This document shows positions 9,501-19,494 of a DNA stretch of 64,000 bases, one piece after another. The notes under the pieces were generated by a model. That model did no database searches and had not been told where the DNA came from. It worked only from the letters and a program-made list of their open reading frames with translations. The stretch spans positions 620,001-684,000 of the forward strand of contig JAKTTT010000001.1 in assembly GCA_030581615.1 (NCBI GenBank), in the 5' to 3' direction. The DNA comes from Alloascoidea africana. Its lineage: Eukaryota; Ascomycota; Alloascoideomycetes; Alloascoideales; Alloascoideaceae. The translations under genes and the position numbers were made by a program. Position 1 is the stretch's first letter. Each line of letters begins with the position of its first letter.

Positions 9501-11905
9501 ATTTATCAGTATTGGATGTTGGATCAAACATGTTGAGGTACAACATTTCCAATCTCCCATTTGATTGGAATTGGAACATGAATATGGAACTAAAGTATCT
9601 GAACTTTTCAGGAAACAAGCGGTTTGAGATCAAGCCTTCAGGTAGACATTATCCTGGATCAGGAAAGGCCGGAGGTGTCTTGGAGAAAAACCTTGCAAAT
9701 TTTGCCAATCACAAGTCTCTAGCCTGTCTTGGACTCATTGATGTTACATTGGCTCCTGACTGTGAGCTCCCAGAGAGCAACCAGTGTAGGACAAGGACTA
9801 CGGCTACAGAAGTTAGTGGGATGAAATTTGGCATTGCTGATACCTTGGGCAATAAAGAAATCCTGACTACAAGAGATTTGATTGTTGACAAGTATCGGGG
9901 TAATGAAGGCGAAGTGTTGGCGTATATTTTAGACGGAAAGAACGAGAGTGTTAAAGTTGAGCATCGGATATCCAAGGTAGCACAAGACTTGTTTTTCAAA
10001 ATATTTGCTGAGGAATTGAACAAGCTATCCTCTGCTGAATCGCCTAAAGATGCTTTACGGAGAGCATTTTTAACTGTAAACAAAGAAATCGACACCGATG
10101 TTGCCTCAGATTCCTCTACCGGATGTGTGGGAACCGTTGTGTACATCAAAGATAAGCGTTTATATGTTGCCAATGCTGGAGACATTGAGGTCTTGCTTTC
10201 AAAATCCAATGGAACTCATGTGGTTCTCACTCAGAAACATGACCCCACAAAGCAGGCAGAATATGAACGCATTCGAGCAGCTGGCGGTTACGTTTCTAGT
10301 GAAGGCGCACTGGACGGTATAGTAAAAGTTTCTCGAGCATTTGGATTCTATGATCTTTTGCCCCATATACAGGCTGGTCCGAGTATCAGTGAGGTGGAAA
10401 TCACTTTTGCAGATGAAACCCTTGTAATGGGGTCCAAGCATCTTTGGGATTATGTTTCTTTTCAAACCGCTAGAGACATTCTGCGAATGGTGAAAGATGA
10501 TCCAATGCTTGCTGCACAAAAACTCCGAGATTTTGCAATCGCGTACGGCGCTTCTGATAAGATTATCGTTATTGTGATTGCCCTAAACGACAAATCACAG
10601 AGGAAATCTGCTTTTGGTGGAAGAGTTGGAAGCTCGCTTGATAGTGCATACGAAGCGCGCATGCACAAACGGGAAAGAGATCAGGCTTCTTTGCCCAATG
10701 ATTCTTCTCTTGTTCGACTTGGATGGGAAATCGATCCACCCATTGGGGAGCTGGCTTTAGTTTTCACGGACATTAAGAATTCAACGTTAATGTGGGAAGC
10801 GTATCCCGATGCAATGAGGTCTGCGATCAAAACACATAATCAGTTAATGAGAAGACAGTTACGAATTGTAGGAGGCTATGAAGTGAAAACTGAAGGAGAT
10901 TCGTTTATGTGCTCTTTTTCAACACCCACAGCAGCATTATCTTGGTGTTTGAGTATTCAAGTTGAGCTATTGTATGCAGATTGGCCATCAGAAATCGTTG
11001 ATTCGGATCGCGGTTTCTCTATTGAGGACGAAAATGGGAATCTACTATACCGGGGTCTGTCGGTTAGAATGGGCATTCATTGGGGTTCTCCTGTATGTGA
11101 ACCCGACATTATCACAAGAAGGATGGATTACTTTGGACCAATGGTGAATAGAGCAGCTCGAATAATGGCCATTGCAGATGGAGGGCAAATATCTTTGAGC
11201 TCAGATTTCATGCAAGAGTTGAGCACACTGGACAAGGCATACAAAAAGGTCACCTCCGGACAAATACTAGACCTCTACGAGGCATATGGATACTCTTTGC
11301 CTGCTGAAGACATTCATAAAGATATGATTGCGTTGAAAAACGATGGATGGAAAATTGTTCAACTCGGAGAGATGAAATTGAAAGGGCTTGAAAGTCCAGA
11401 GTTGGTTTCCTTGGTGTTTCCCATGTCTCTAGAGTCTAGAGCCAAATTTATTGAATTGGCACCTGAAAAGAAGGGATCAAACGCCAAGTACCAAGGAATT
11501 CTAACAGCTGAATGGATACACGAGCTGAGGTTAGTTTCTTTAAGATTGGAAAATATATGCTCAGCGCTGAATGGCAGCTACACTGACTTTAGAAGCCAAG
11601 ATGTTGAGTTTTCTCCAGTTACCAAAGATACAGCAGAGATTTTAAACAGCGGGATGGATTATATTTCATACCTCGAACACATTGTGACGAGAATTGAAAA
11701 CTGCGTCACTGTCATATTTTTACGACAGGCAGCATCAAAAGTACCAGGCTCCAACGGTAGACTAAAAGAAGTGGATGGACAGTTTACCGCTCTACAAGAA
11801 ATTTTACAAGCTATCAGTGATCTTTCTCTTCACGTAACCAAGGAAAGTTTATCCCACCGGGCAGCATCAATTCGAAGAGTTAGTCAACATTATGGAGTCT
11901 ATTAG
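6596..11905 (+). CDS. CYR1: Adenylate cyclase (Ras-responsive)
   Basis: Makes cAMP from ATP in the Ras/PKA nutrient pathway, at membranes. The intronless frame encodes 1,769 residues; the first ATG after an upstream in-frame stop is at 6596. Order of parts: a basic, Ser-rich N-terminus; a Ras-association domain at about 325-415 (NYALRVFKPDGTFSTISAPF); leucine-rich repeats at about 445-1008; a PP2C-like domain at about 1032-1332 (YVANAGDIEVLLS); the class III cyclase domain at about 1383-1560, with metal-binding aspartates in FTDIKNST and EGDSF and the NRAAR motif; and a C-terminal tail that in S. cerevisiae binds the cyclase-associated protein. Size and layout match fungal CYR1 (about 1.7-2.0 thousand residues). 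No truncation is seen. Confidence 0.97.
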   Translation: MSSQNNGNASVPGRKSSSEQNAPPHRINSHTIYDNLGGVPPSYRGFHARPKARASTDVHRASNASSSSIPLFSRRKSKNPLSRLIHKDWKELYANPKDTSTSSLPMTRSKSPINTRGAKERRDTTGDISMHSGGPRHSEKRSIIPQISPVPPKYVKPRERVRTESTSTAASNTSQSSTGNEMDTANLPLTPSENVGEGKHPKGRLGSIYSLNIEDMTGIVSQPQNESPQSQNKSIARSRSYVNLKSDIGANVSWTAPESWGVLEDNEKTPSAAVDSELGKETDKDMDEQVLDTSIPETVENIDRDVKKDEEHLGKWSLKMPGPKKPGNYALRVFKPDGTFSTISAPFNTTVSEMLPMLGRKVFMNSVANYQISLTVGGTTKTLDQTDEPLVIQNHFLMLYGYEEADKLNIIGREDMSFLCRFTFEPSALHTLTDEEETIISKSYVDVRLDNMDLQAIPIIFYQHAFEIESIDLSYNPSIQIPLDFIQSCNNLKEIKYTSNRASKFPINILQTPKLTSLNLESNLMKLIPDKISMLRKLNTLNLKCNQLRTLPESFGELGNLRTLNISSNLFKSFPSPLTRLKNLKCLDISYNLISELDNTIGNLESLEELNLASNRLSKTLPEGFSRFLKLKNLDIRYNRIQNMDVLGSLPNLKNLFASKNQVSSFNCNIDQLHLFYFDRNPITNITCKVDLSVLRTLNLSKAKLTSLPSNFFLRIPNIEKLTLDINDLVSLPSEIANLKRLVFLSCHSNNLSLLPVEIAELSLLQYLDVHSNNISKIPDEIWNLKSLSVLNISSNLLSLFPKFSLRKKSNATEEDGLQMTSNSKLEDLSSLENYDGLSYRQNRRKSSAEPPESTKGYQGKKWSKIEELPPLSATLRVLNAADNSLTDEIFENISYLPELRTLNLSYNQLVEIPNSVLRRLPEITEIYLSGNHLTTLPLDDLELAKLRILHLNCNRFRALPGELERARHLSVLDVGSNMLRYNISNLPFDWNWNMNMELKYLNFSGNKRFEIKPSGRHYPGSGKAGGVLEKNLANFANHKSLACLGLIDVTLAPDCELPESNQCRTRTTATEVSGMKFGIADTLGNKEILTTRDLIVDKYRGNEGEVLAYILDGKNESVKVEHRISKVAQDLFFKIFAEELNKLSSAESPKDALRRAFLTVNKEIDTDVASDSSTGCVGTVVYIKDKRLYVANAGDIEVLLSKSNGTHVVLTQKHDPTKQAEYERIRAAGGYVSSEGALDGIVKVSRAFGFYDLLPHIQAGPSISEVEITFADETLVMGSKHLWDYVSFQTARDILRMVKDDPMLAAQKLRDFAIAYGASDKIIVIVIALNDKSQRKSAFGGRVGSSLDSAYEARMHKRERDQASLPNDSSLVRLGWEIDPPIGELALVFTDIKNSTLMWEAYPDAMRSAIKTHNQLMRRQLRIVGGYEVKTEGDSFMCSFSTPTAALSWCLSIQVELLYADWPSEIVDSDRGFSIEDENGNLLYRGLSVRMGIHWGSPVCEPDIITRRMDYFGPMVNRAARIMAIADGGQISLSSDFMQELSTLDKAYKKVTSGQILDLYEAYGYSLPAEDIHKDMIALKNDGWKIVQLGEMKLKGLESPELVSLVFPMSLESRAKFIELAPEKKGSNAKYQGILTAEWIHELRLVSLRLENICSALNGSYTDFRSQDVEFSPVTKDTAEILNSGMDYISYLEHIVTRIENCVTVIFLRQAASKVPGSNGRLKEVDGQFTALQEILQAISDLSLHVTKESLSHRAASIRRVSQHYGVY

Positions 11906-12420
11906 GTACTATGAGATGTTTATATTTATTTTCAATCGATAGTTGATACGAGGAGTTTCTTTTATTAACGAAGTTGAACATCGTATAGTTTTAGATTGTG
12001 CTATGGATTTGTAGTAATAACAGATTTCGTTTGAACTTGTCTTTGATCATATTGGCTCGCAATTAGCCATAACAGATGATACTGGGCAAAAAAAAGCCAG
12101 CAATGCATAACCTGTTATCTGTAATATCCGATACTGAAAAAAGAGTCCAAAGCATATGGAGGATGATGATGCTTGATAGTTGAAGCAGCCAAGTTATTAC
12201 TGAATGCCACCACAGTACCACTGGTGTAAGTACAGCGAAAACTGTCGTGCGATGCTGTGATACATATATAATTATCCGCAAATATGAAAACATAAAAAAA
12301 GATAATAAAAGTGCTTGAATGTTGGTAGTACAAGATGAAGATAAAGCAGGGCATCTGCTTCTTCCTTTCTATATGGGTGATGAGTTGAATACTTGAACTG
12401 GTGATGGTGATAACGTGTGC
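11906..12420. other. Convergent 3' intergenic (CYR1/SYS1)
   Basis: AT-rich spacer between two converging genes. No gene-like frame or repeat beyond short homopolymers. Confidence 0.6.
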
Positions 12421-13059
12421 TTATCGTTCAGAATTCTTTCTTGTTCCGTCAATGTTTTGTAATAGGATTGACTCTGGATTATTTTGGTCATCTTCGATGT
12501 TTACCGTGGCATTTCCCGAATTACTTGATGATGGCACAGGAGCCACCCCTGGCGTGGATGAAGTAGGCGCCCTCAACCCTCGTTCTAGATCCAGGGCACC
12601 TTCAAAAAACGTATCTCTCAGTTCTTTCCATTGGGAAGACCACGTCCCAAGAGAAACGAGAATCACAGCTGATATGCCTTGAAGTAGCCACCATAATGCA
12701 CTTGATGGGAATTCTCCAGAGTAGAACCAGACTACAGCAAAGTTGATCGCCTGAAGCGTTATCGCAAAGTCCCAGGCTAGCTTACTCCGTCCAACAACAA
12801 CCATTAGGAAGAAAACACAAATCAAAGAGTCGAGGAGCCAAAGGAAAAAAAGTGTCCACCCAAGCGTCATCCCTGGGATGACCAACTTCCATGAAAATAC
12901 CCATTCTAGACTGAAATCATAGCCTGTAATGATTGCAGCAATGTAAAAGAGGAAAAAAGCAGTCAGATAGTAGACCACCTGGAGAATTGCAATCTGTGCA
13001 AGGATCCGAGAAGGCGATAGATAGTCTGAGGACCAGGACACGTCCCGAAGTATCTTCAT
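12421..13059 (-). CDS. SYS1: Golgi membrane protein SYS1
   Basis: Encodes 212 residues, intronless. Sys1 is a four-span Golgi protein that recruits the Arl3 GTPase and so feeds the Arl1 pathway of endosome-to-Golgi traffic. The conserved SYS1 layout is visible: N-terminal SPSRILAQIAILQVVYYL, three further hydrophobic spans, the family signature WFYSGEFPSSALWWLLQ, and a variable hydrophilic tail rich in Pro and Ser. The start at 13059 gives the usual short hydrophilic lead before the first span. Human SYS1 is 156 residues, so the extra length is the C-terminal tail. Confidence 0.9.
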   Translation of the reverse strand: MKILRDVSWSSDYLSPSRILAQIAILQVVYYLTAFFLFYIAAIITGYDFSLEWVFSWKLVIPGMTLGWTLFFLWLLDSLICVFFLMVVVGRSKLAWDFAITLQAINFAVVWFYSGEFPSSALWWLLQGISAVILVSLGTWSSQWKELRDTFFEGALDLERGLRAPTSSTPGVAPVPSSSNSGNATVNIEDDQNNPESILLQNIDGTRKNSER

Positions 13060-13341
13060 GGTGTGCTTAGTGATGGCGGGACCAAATGTTGGAGTCTTCT
13101 AGCGTGGCCTGTACTTACACCCATACACCCAACCGCCGTTGCGGGCCAAATTCCAACAATGTTGAAGATGATGGTCGAAGATGATGGCTACTTGTATATG
13201 TCCAGTCTCAGCGCTTCAGCTGTTTTAAAGGTGAATAAGTTCCAACCAGAAGTACCTTGAAACCTACTTTGCATTTTAAAAAGCATCAAATAGTACAATC
13301 TTATTTTTATCTAAGCTAGCTGGCTATGGTAATCATAGTGT

Positions 13342-15528
13342 CTAGTAGTAATAAAAGTCACTGGGGGATATCTGGATCATGGGAGGCTCTGGTGGGATCG
13401 AGGTTTTTCCTTCTTCGATATCTTCCCCAGATATATCCATCATTTGAAGTTTCAGTTTCAAACTACTCAACAGCTCAACATGCTTTTTTGTTGTTTCGGA
13501 TAGCAGCGGCTTGTTGATCAATATGGACAGGCCATCTGCCCATTCAAACGCAAGCTCGACCTTGTTGGTGTAAAAAGTCAGCAGATTGGAGTGGCGTGAG
13601 TCTTTCCCGATCAGTGTTATCTGTTTGTAAACGCTTCGACTGACGAGATTGATGAGTCTTGTTCCTGGCGCTATATGGTTCTCAGGCGTGATATCTGTAG
13701 TGACGATCCGTGTAACACTTGTGAGATCGACTACATTCAAGGGCAAAGGTTAGACAGGTCGGACGATCTTGCACAAGCTAAAACTGAAAGAAACTTACTT
13801 TGCTGACACTCATTTTCGAATGACGTGTAGTGAGCTGGGCGCTTGGCAAACACTTTGAACAAGAGATTTTGCCGATTAGGAGAAACCGCACAAAATATCA
13901 CTTTGGCGTCTCGATAATGAAGAGGATTCTCGGCAAACCCCCAGGAGCCTCTTATCAGAGCCAGGACTCGCTGTTCCTTTATGAATTTTTCGGTCTCCAG
14001 CGTGTATTGGTTGTAAAGTACTCTAAATCCAACAACGTATTAGTGCGTTTGAATCACAAGTGCATAGTTCATCAAATACTTACTCCATCTCATGTTTCCA
14101 AACTTTATCTGGTTCAGTCTCAAACATGTGAAGTTGAACTTTCCTCAAGTCTTGATAAGATAAAGACGAGAAGAGCTGGGCAAGATCATCAACGGTCGCT
14201 GTGCTTGTCAGTTTTGATATAACATGGGTTGTTAACACTCGCATTAACTTTTCAATGTTTGGAAAGTCGACAGCCTGTGCTTTGGCCGATTTCCATACTC
14301 TGAACAGATTTGCCATGCCATGAAAGTATAGAGTGCTCCAGGCCAGAATAAAATTCCTTAAAACGGACAATCCAGGCCAGGCTCTGTTTGGATCATCAAC
14401 CTTGAAGATGCTGACCAAGAACCGGGTTATCGATAGCCCTGCCGTAACTAGTGGCAGACAGAGATGATCATCTGTAAACATGAGCTGTTCTGTGTATGGT
14501 TTTTTAAACGATAGATTTTCATCTTTCAGAAAATGAATCATGTCCAAAATATCGAGAACGGACATTTCCCGTATAATGTCCTCCATTGGATCCTTCGAAA
14601 AGCCTGCTTTTTTCCATTCCAGTTTGCTTGTGCATCCAAGCGTTTTGCCGACCAAATAAATCATGTCCGTAACAAGCGATTTATGAATTTCCTTGTGTGA
14701 ATCGAGTTGTATGCTCCCTAAAGTCCGAAGAGCGTCGCGGTAAGAGTTCATGTACTCGATAATATCATTGTTCACTGCAAGCTCCTTTTCTTCAATCATG
14801 TTCATGATAGCCAGGTTAAATCCCCCTTCTCTGATTTTAATCAGAGGAATAATGATTTGGTCCTGACTGGCCACATCGAAGAAAATCGTTAAAATTCTGA
14901 CAAATGTGATGATCGTAATCTCTGCTTGGCCATAGACTTTAACTGTCATCATGTCAAACAGTTCCGGACTAATATCGATTGCATTGAGCGCAATCTTAAC
15001 CAGACTAGGATTTGAATTGCCCTGGCTGAGGGCGACACTGAGTAGGTTCGCAGTTGCCATGATAATAGAAACGCCGTTATCATTTAAAGATCGTCGAATG
15101 GCCTAGTCCTAGTTTGTTAACCACCATCGTTGTACATGAAAGAATAAAAAGACAAGGCATACCCTCATAAAGACATATTTGAAGGCCTTGCCGTCGTTCA
15201 GCTTGCCGGAATCGCATGATTCTATCACCTGTGCCATGGCATTGATGTAACTAACGCTGTCGCCATTTTCTTGTTTAATTGCTTCGGTGAGTACTGCAAC
15301 AAATTTATTTGCCTTCTCATCGGAAAGTCGTCCTTTTCCTATAGTCCGTATTATGTTCTTGATGGTGCTATGTGTTAATGCTTCAATACAATAGACAGAC
15401 CGAAAAAAAAAGGTTGGACGTAAACTTACAGTTTATTGTGGTGGTGTGGGTTCTCGGGAGCTAAAGGGAAAAAAAAACGAACCTAAGTGAAGCTCTTTTA
15501 TCGAGCTACAAATAGTATCGAGATCCAT
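13342..15528 (-). CDS. LMO1: ELMO/CED-12 family protein (Lmo1 homologue), five exons
   Basis: Lmo1 partners the DOCK-type exchange factor Dck1 to activate a Rho-family GTPase. Exons: 15528-15483, 15380-15163, 15102-14084, 14022-13799 and 13730-13342, about 631 residues. The three downstream introns have GTATGC or GTAAGT donors, TAG acceptors and matching phase. The first uses GTTCGT and GAAG and is tentative, as is the N-terminus MDLDTICSSI. Domain order fits ELMO proteins: armadillo-like N-terminal helices, an ELMO segment at about residues 230-350, and a PH domain split by introns (VLYNQYTLE, then AKVIFCAVSPNRQ, then FEWADGLSILIN). The C-terminus carries SIPPEPPMI, a PxxP motif like the one that binds DOCK SH3 domains in ELMO1. 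S. cerevisiae Lmo1 is 665 residues. Confidence 0.82.
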
Positions 15529-17387
15529 ATCAGTTATGTAGATGCTGGGAGGGGTGAATGTAAAAGGGAATAGTAAAATAATAGACCAGTCAAGATCAAA
15601 GCTGGAGGAGAGGCTAAAAAGAAGAAAAGAGGAAAAAAAGGAAGGGGAAAAAAAGAATGGTTCCAACTGTGGAGAAAAACAACTTCACACATTGACCTGG
15701 TGCACTTTGGTTTTATTTCAGCCCGAGGGAGCCAAGGTAGTGCAAAACGCCTTCAGTTTTCTCGCTTGTGATACAAGCGACCCCAAGCCCAAACGTGCAT
15801 TTATGACAGATTTCTTCCAGATTCGAGGAGCCTGTAAGCAGAGCGTTATTTAAATAACACACTCCTTTTGACCCCCGGAGGAACCGTGTTTCGTGGGCGC
15901 GTTTTCGCTTGTGCTTGTGCGGTTTGCACGTTATTATGTGCTTGCTGGGGACTCTCCTCGAAGGAGCTGCAACTGGTAAAATAAAATAAATGAAAAGCCC
16001 TTCATTGATGACTGTTGCACGGGAATATAAGCCATTTTTCCATTAGGCGGAACGCCATAGGCAAGATCGGGCGAAGATATAGTTTGTCAATACAGTTGGA
16101 AACTCTCAGAGTCCTCCATCTATGCCCACCAAGTCTATCTAGCTGGTCTCAAACTAAGAGAAAGCAACTCGACAAGGACTATTTGACTGCATACTGATTG
16201 CTTTCCTCAAAGTTGAGAGATAGCAGCAGGATCAGTAACGGTTCCGGCCAAACCTACCTGAAAGGATGTGCTGGTCTATCGGTTCGTACAACAAGCGAGA
16301 TTAGAAGAATGCCTGTCCATATTATGCATTCGGTGGGAATGCACTTTGCTATTCGTACTGACTGTAAAATGGACATTATCAAAGTCTTCAGGGCCTATAA
16401 TGATAAACGAATTTAGCGCCAAGGGAGTAGAGACACAAATGCCACTACAATTTTACAATCACCATCTTGATAAAGTAATCCACGCTACAGCTTACTTTGG
16501 TTAAAAAAACAGAGAGAATCTAGTAGTAACGGTGTAGAAAACGAATCAAGTCTGAAAAACGCATGAATCTATATCGCCGCAGTTATATAATAGAACAAAT
16601 GAATAAAAATGTAGATAGCATATTACAAAGAAAAATCCAATATCTAACAGCGAAATAGCCAAGGTTTCTCCCTGTTCTCTTCCTTCTATTACCTTGCCTT
16701 GCCTCGCCTTGTCTTCATCAGCCATTTCATCTCGTAATTGTTGCAAAACAAGGCGTACAGAGTGTTCTATGCCAGCAAGAGCAGTTGTGCTTATCCCCGT
16801 CACCCGATTGCATTGGTCCACATGGTCAGATAAATGACTCTAGATGTTTCTGCAATGGCCAAGAACGTGTTCCATTTTTCCATTTCTGTGCACTACCACT
16901 CTTGGATATATCTATTTGTTTTTTGCCGCTAGCGGCGTGTGACTAAAAGGGCCGTAGTCCGTATTCTCCGTGCTTTTATCGTTGATAACACGGCAAATTA
17001 TACAGTTGTTAATTTTTACAGGTGTTTTTTTCCCCGTAGATTGGTTTTAGATCATTAAGCACAGGACCCCCACTTCTTGTAAAACCAAATCGTATCGGCA
17101 CTGTTAAGTCTCAGTTTCACCTCTTGTCTCGTCTATTTTAAATCCCAAAAAGGTCCAAGCATTTTCCAAGTCGGTAATAAGTGAATGGTAGCAATATATT
17201 ATTAGTACATGTATCTGTACCTGTACTCCTCGATACGAATGAAAAAAGCAATTGAGATGAGGAAATTTTTTTTTCTTAATATGCTATTCAAACAACAGCA
17301 TAAATTATCTTTAAAAAGATTGATATTTCTTATTTTAGTCTCCCATACTTCGGACTTAGGACAGAAGGTATGAAGACATTACAAACA
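15529..17387. other. Intergenic with one unassigned short frame
   Basis: Mostly without recognisable genes. On the minus strand at about 16546-16860 a frame encodes SHLSDHVDQCNRVTG, ALAGIEHSVRLVLQQLRDEMADEDK and more, which looks like a helical small protein. Its natural start, an ATG at about 16881 giving MEKWNTFLAIAETS, is in another frame, so it is either spliced in a way I could not resolve or decayed. A 12-bp perfect palindrome (GCCGCTAGCGGC) lies near 16927-16938. The remainder is AT-rich promoter-like sequence. Confidence 0.35.
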
Positions 17388-18436
17388 TCATTTATCTTTT
17401 CTAATTGTTCCAATTGCTTCCAATAGTTCGTCAAATCTTTCGACTTGAGCCTCATCACCATCATCATCATTTGCAATAAGCCTTTGCATCATCTCTAAAA
17501 GCGCTTCTTTATCTGAGGCTGTCGTAGTAATGGGACTCGTTTCAGTTCCGATTTCCCGGGCTTCCTTTTCTTGTAAAACTGCAGATTGACCATTATCACC
17601 AGAATCATCGTGTACACTTCCCCATTGAAATGACTCCACCACTTCTCTAACTCGATCCACTCCCAATCGTTCTACATTCCCATCTTGCTGGTTAATATTT
17701 GCCTGATGAAACACACCCTCTTTTGTACTCACCATTATACTCGTTTTGGCCTGTCTGGCTTAAATCCACACACTCAATTCCTAACTCGAGACAACGGTCT
17801 TCAAAGTCTGGATCAATCTTGACACCACTCCCCAAAGATTGTTTTTGCTCGGGGACACGGACCAAAACACAGAACCCTTCCCAGTCATAAATCTCTTTAT
17901 CGTAATCGACATCGTCGTTCTTAAACGATTCCAAAAGCGTGCTCAGTGGATCTAAATACCTTTCCAGGTTCTTTTCTCATTTTAGTCCTTGTACAACTTC
18001 CAAGTCCTTGGGACCAGCACTTACTCTCTGTGACTCTGATGGAAAAGTGAATATTATGCCTCCAATCACTCGTCGTGCTTCTTCCGCTTCTTCTGAAGCA
18101 AACAGCCTCGCCCACTCTTCGAAATCTTTAACATAAGAATAAGAATCTGAGGCATCTTTAATCTCTGATTCTTCACGAGTACCAAACTCGTCAATCCATA
18201 TCCCTATGTTTTTGCAGTAGTATTTTGTCTTGATCTCTGACTCGTGGAGAAGTCCAGCGTGGCTGTTTACGGGGATATTTGGCGGGAGCGTCCCGAATAG
18301 TTCTACAATCGTCAATGTTAATTCGCGGTTCCTTCAATCTCACGCTTGTCGGAGTAGGCCGTTTTCTCTTACTCTTAACAACCGTCAACTTCCCGGATCT
18401 CGGTGGTCCCACCACGAGTAGTCGATTTTTTGACAT
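17388..18436 (-). CDS. IRC6: IRC6 / adaptin-binding p34-like protein, four exons
   Basis: Irc6 and its human relative p34 (AAGAB) bind clathrin adaptor AP-1/AP-2 subunits and assist coat assembly. Exons: 18436-18373, 18302-18025, 17970-17733 and 17683-17388, 291 residues. The N-terminus has a P-loop-like GPPRSGK after a beta strand, as in this family's GTPase-like fold; then IGIWIDEF, VIGGIIFTF and GFCVLVRV strands; then GVDRVREVVESFQW, which matches the family's LDRI-helix-W signature; and a C-terminal helix (LLEMMQRL, RFDELLEAIG) expected to bind adaptin. Intron 2 (54 nt) removes an in-frame TGA, and introns 2 and 3 end in AAG. All phases agree. It is not a Ras-type GTPase despite the P-loop. 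Confidence 0.85.
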
Positions 18437-18610
18437 GCTGTACAAGCGTAGAGATGTTTTACAGAGATGCCCAAAATAAAATGTGGTTAGAAACAACTTA
18501 ATCCATAGCGATTTGAAACTATTCACATTACAGCCCAAACATAAAAATTTATATAGTACACAAATCAACAACATAAAAGAACAAAACGAGATTTATCGCC
18601 AGCCACTGAC

Positions 18611-19006
18611 TTATAGTTCCTGAGAAGCCTTTCCCTTTGCGCTCTTCTTGGGCAACAAGTTCTGGTGAATGTTTGGCAAAACACCACCCTGTGCAATTGT
18701 GACATGTCCCAACAACTTGTTCAATTCCTCATCGTTTCTGATTGCAAGTTGCAAATGACGGGGGATAATACGGGTCTTCTTGTTGTCTCTGGCAGCGTTA
18801 CCAGCCAACTCCAAAATCTCAGCAGCCAAGTACTCCAAAACGGAGGTCAGGTAGACTGGAGCACCAGCACCAACTCTCTGAGCATAGTTTCCCTTTCTCA
18901 AAAGTCTGTGAACACGACCAACGGGGAAAGTAAGTCCAGCTTTAGACGAACGGGATTGTGTGGCTTTGCCAGCAGCAGCTTTTCCTCCAGATTTTCCTCC
19001 AGACAT
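18611..19006 (-). CDS. HTA1: Histone H2A
   Basis: Core nucleosome histone, 131 residues, intronless. The Gly/Lys/Ser-rich tail, [17 protein letters not shown], the acidic-patch helix [18 protein letters not shown] and the docking domain are all present. The C-terminus ends in SQEL, the Mec1/Tel1-type phosphorylation site of yeast H2A that marks DNA breaks. The start at 19006 gives MSGGKSGGK, the usual N-terminus. It is divergently transcribed from the H2B gene through a 488-bp shared promoter, the standard yeast arrangement, which keeps the two dimer partners in step. Confidence 0.99.
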   Translation of the reverse strand: MSGGKSGGKAAAGKATQSRSSKAGLTFPVGRVHRLLRKGNYAQRVGAGAPVYLTSVLEYLAAEILELAGNAARDNKKTRIIPRHLQLAIRNDEELNKLLGHVTIAQGGVLPNIHQNLLPKKSAKGKASQEL

Positions 19007-19494
19007 TTTTGTAATTCGTAAGTGATATGAATATAGAGTATTCGAAAAGGGTTTGGTTTGGTCTTTTGCTTGATAACACAGAAATAAAAATCTTGGAAAG
19101 TTGGAGGATTTGGCCCTTAAATATGTGTTTGCTTGTTCAGGATCTGGCGTACGGAGGTCACAATCAAGAACACAAGTTGCCACCCAAACCTGCCTTAAAT
19201 GCCAATTATTATGTCCTCAATAGTGACAAAGGGTGACTGGGTGTACCGTTTTGTAAAATACGCTGTAAATTGTAATATTTGTACATTCCAGAACGATAAA
19301 CTTGTTCTGGAATTTACAAACCTGCGTATATCACAGAATGTTCTGTCAGATAACCTCCAAACACCTAGAATCAGATAAACGCGACTCTATTATAAATATT
19401 GGGCCTCCTCCACGTCTTGAGACTAATTTCCCTTTCTCTTCCATCCCTCCTATACATTCACGCTTTCTAAAACCTCCTTAACGAAATCAAAAAA
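19007..19494. promoter_or_regulatory. Divergent histone H2A/H2B promoter
   Basis: A 488-bp shared regulatory region. TATAAATA at 19391-19398 serves the H2B side, about 97 bp before its ATG. In the middle lies an inverted repeat, ATTCCAGAAC at 19285-19294 and GTTCTGGAAT at 19304-19313 with a 9-nt spacer. About 20 bp further is ACAGAA-TG-TTCTGT at 19333-19346, so the GTTCTG/CAGAA core occurs four times in about 60 bp. The spacing (TTCnnGAA, GAAnnTTC) resembles heat-shock elements, but the place suggests a histone-gene activator site. The function is inferred. Confidence 0.7.

Noticed and set aside
12150-12230. Box C/D snoRNA-like words (ATGATGATG, CTGA)
   Set aside because: No closing stem and wrong spacing; the words are common in this AT-rich DNA.
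15433-15666. Minus-strand frame around the ELMO start as a separate gene
   Set aside because: Only its 15483-15528 part is used, as the tentative first ELMO exon; the rest is homopolymer-rich leader or intron.
17977-17979. Stop-codon readthrough or selenocysteine at the IRC6 TGA
   Set aside because: A short in-phase intron with a consensus donor accounts for it more simply.
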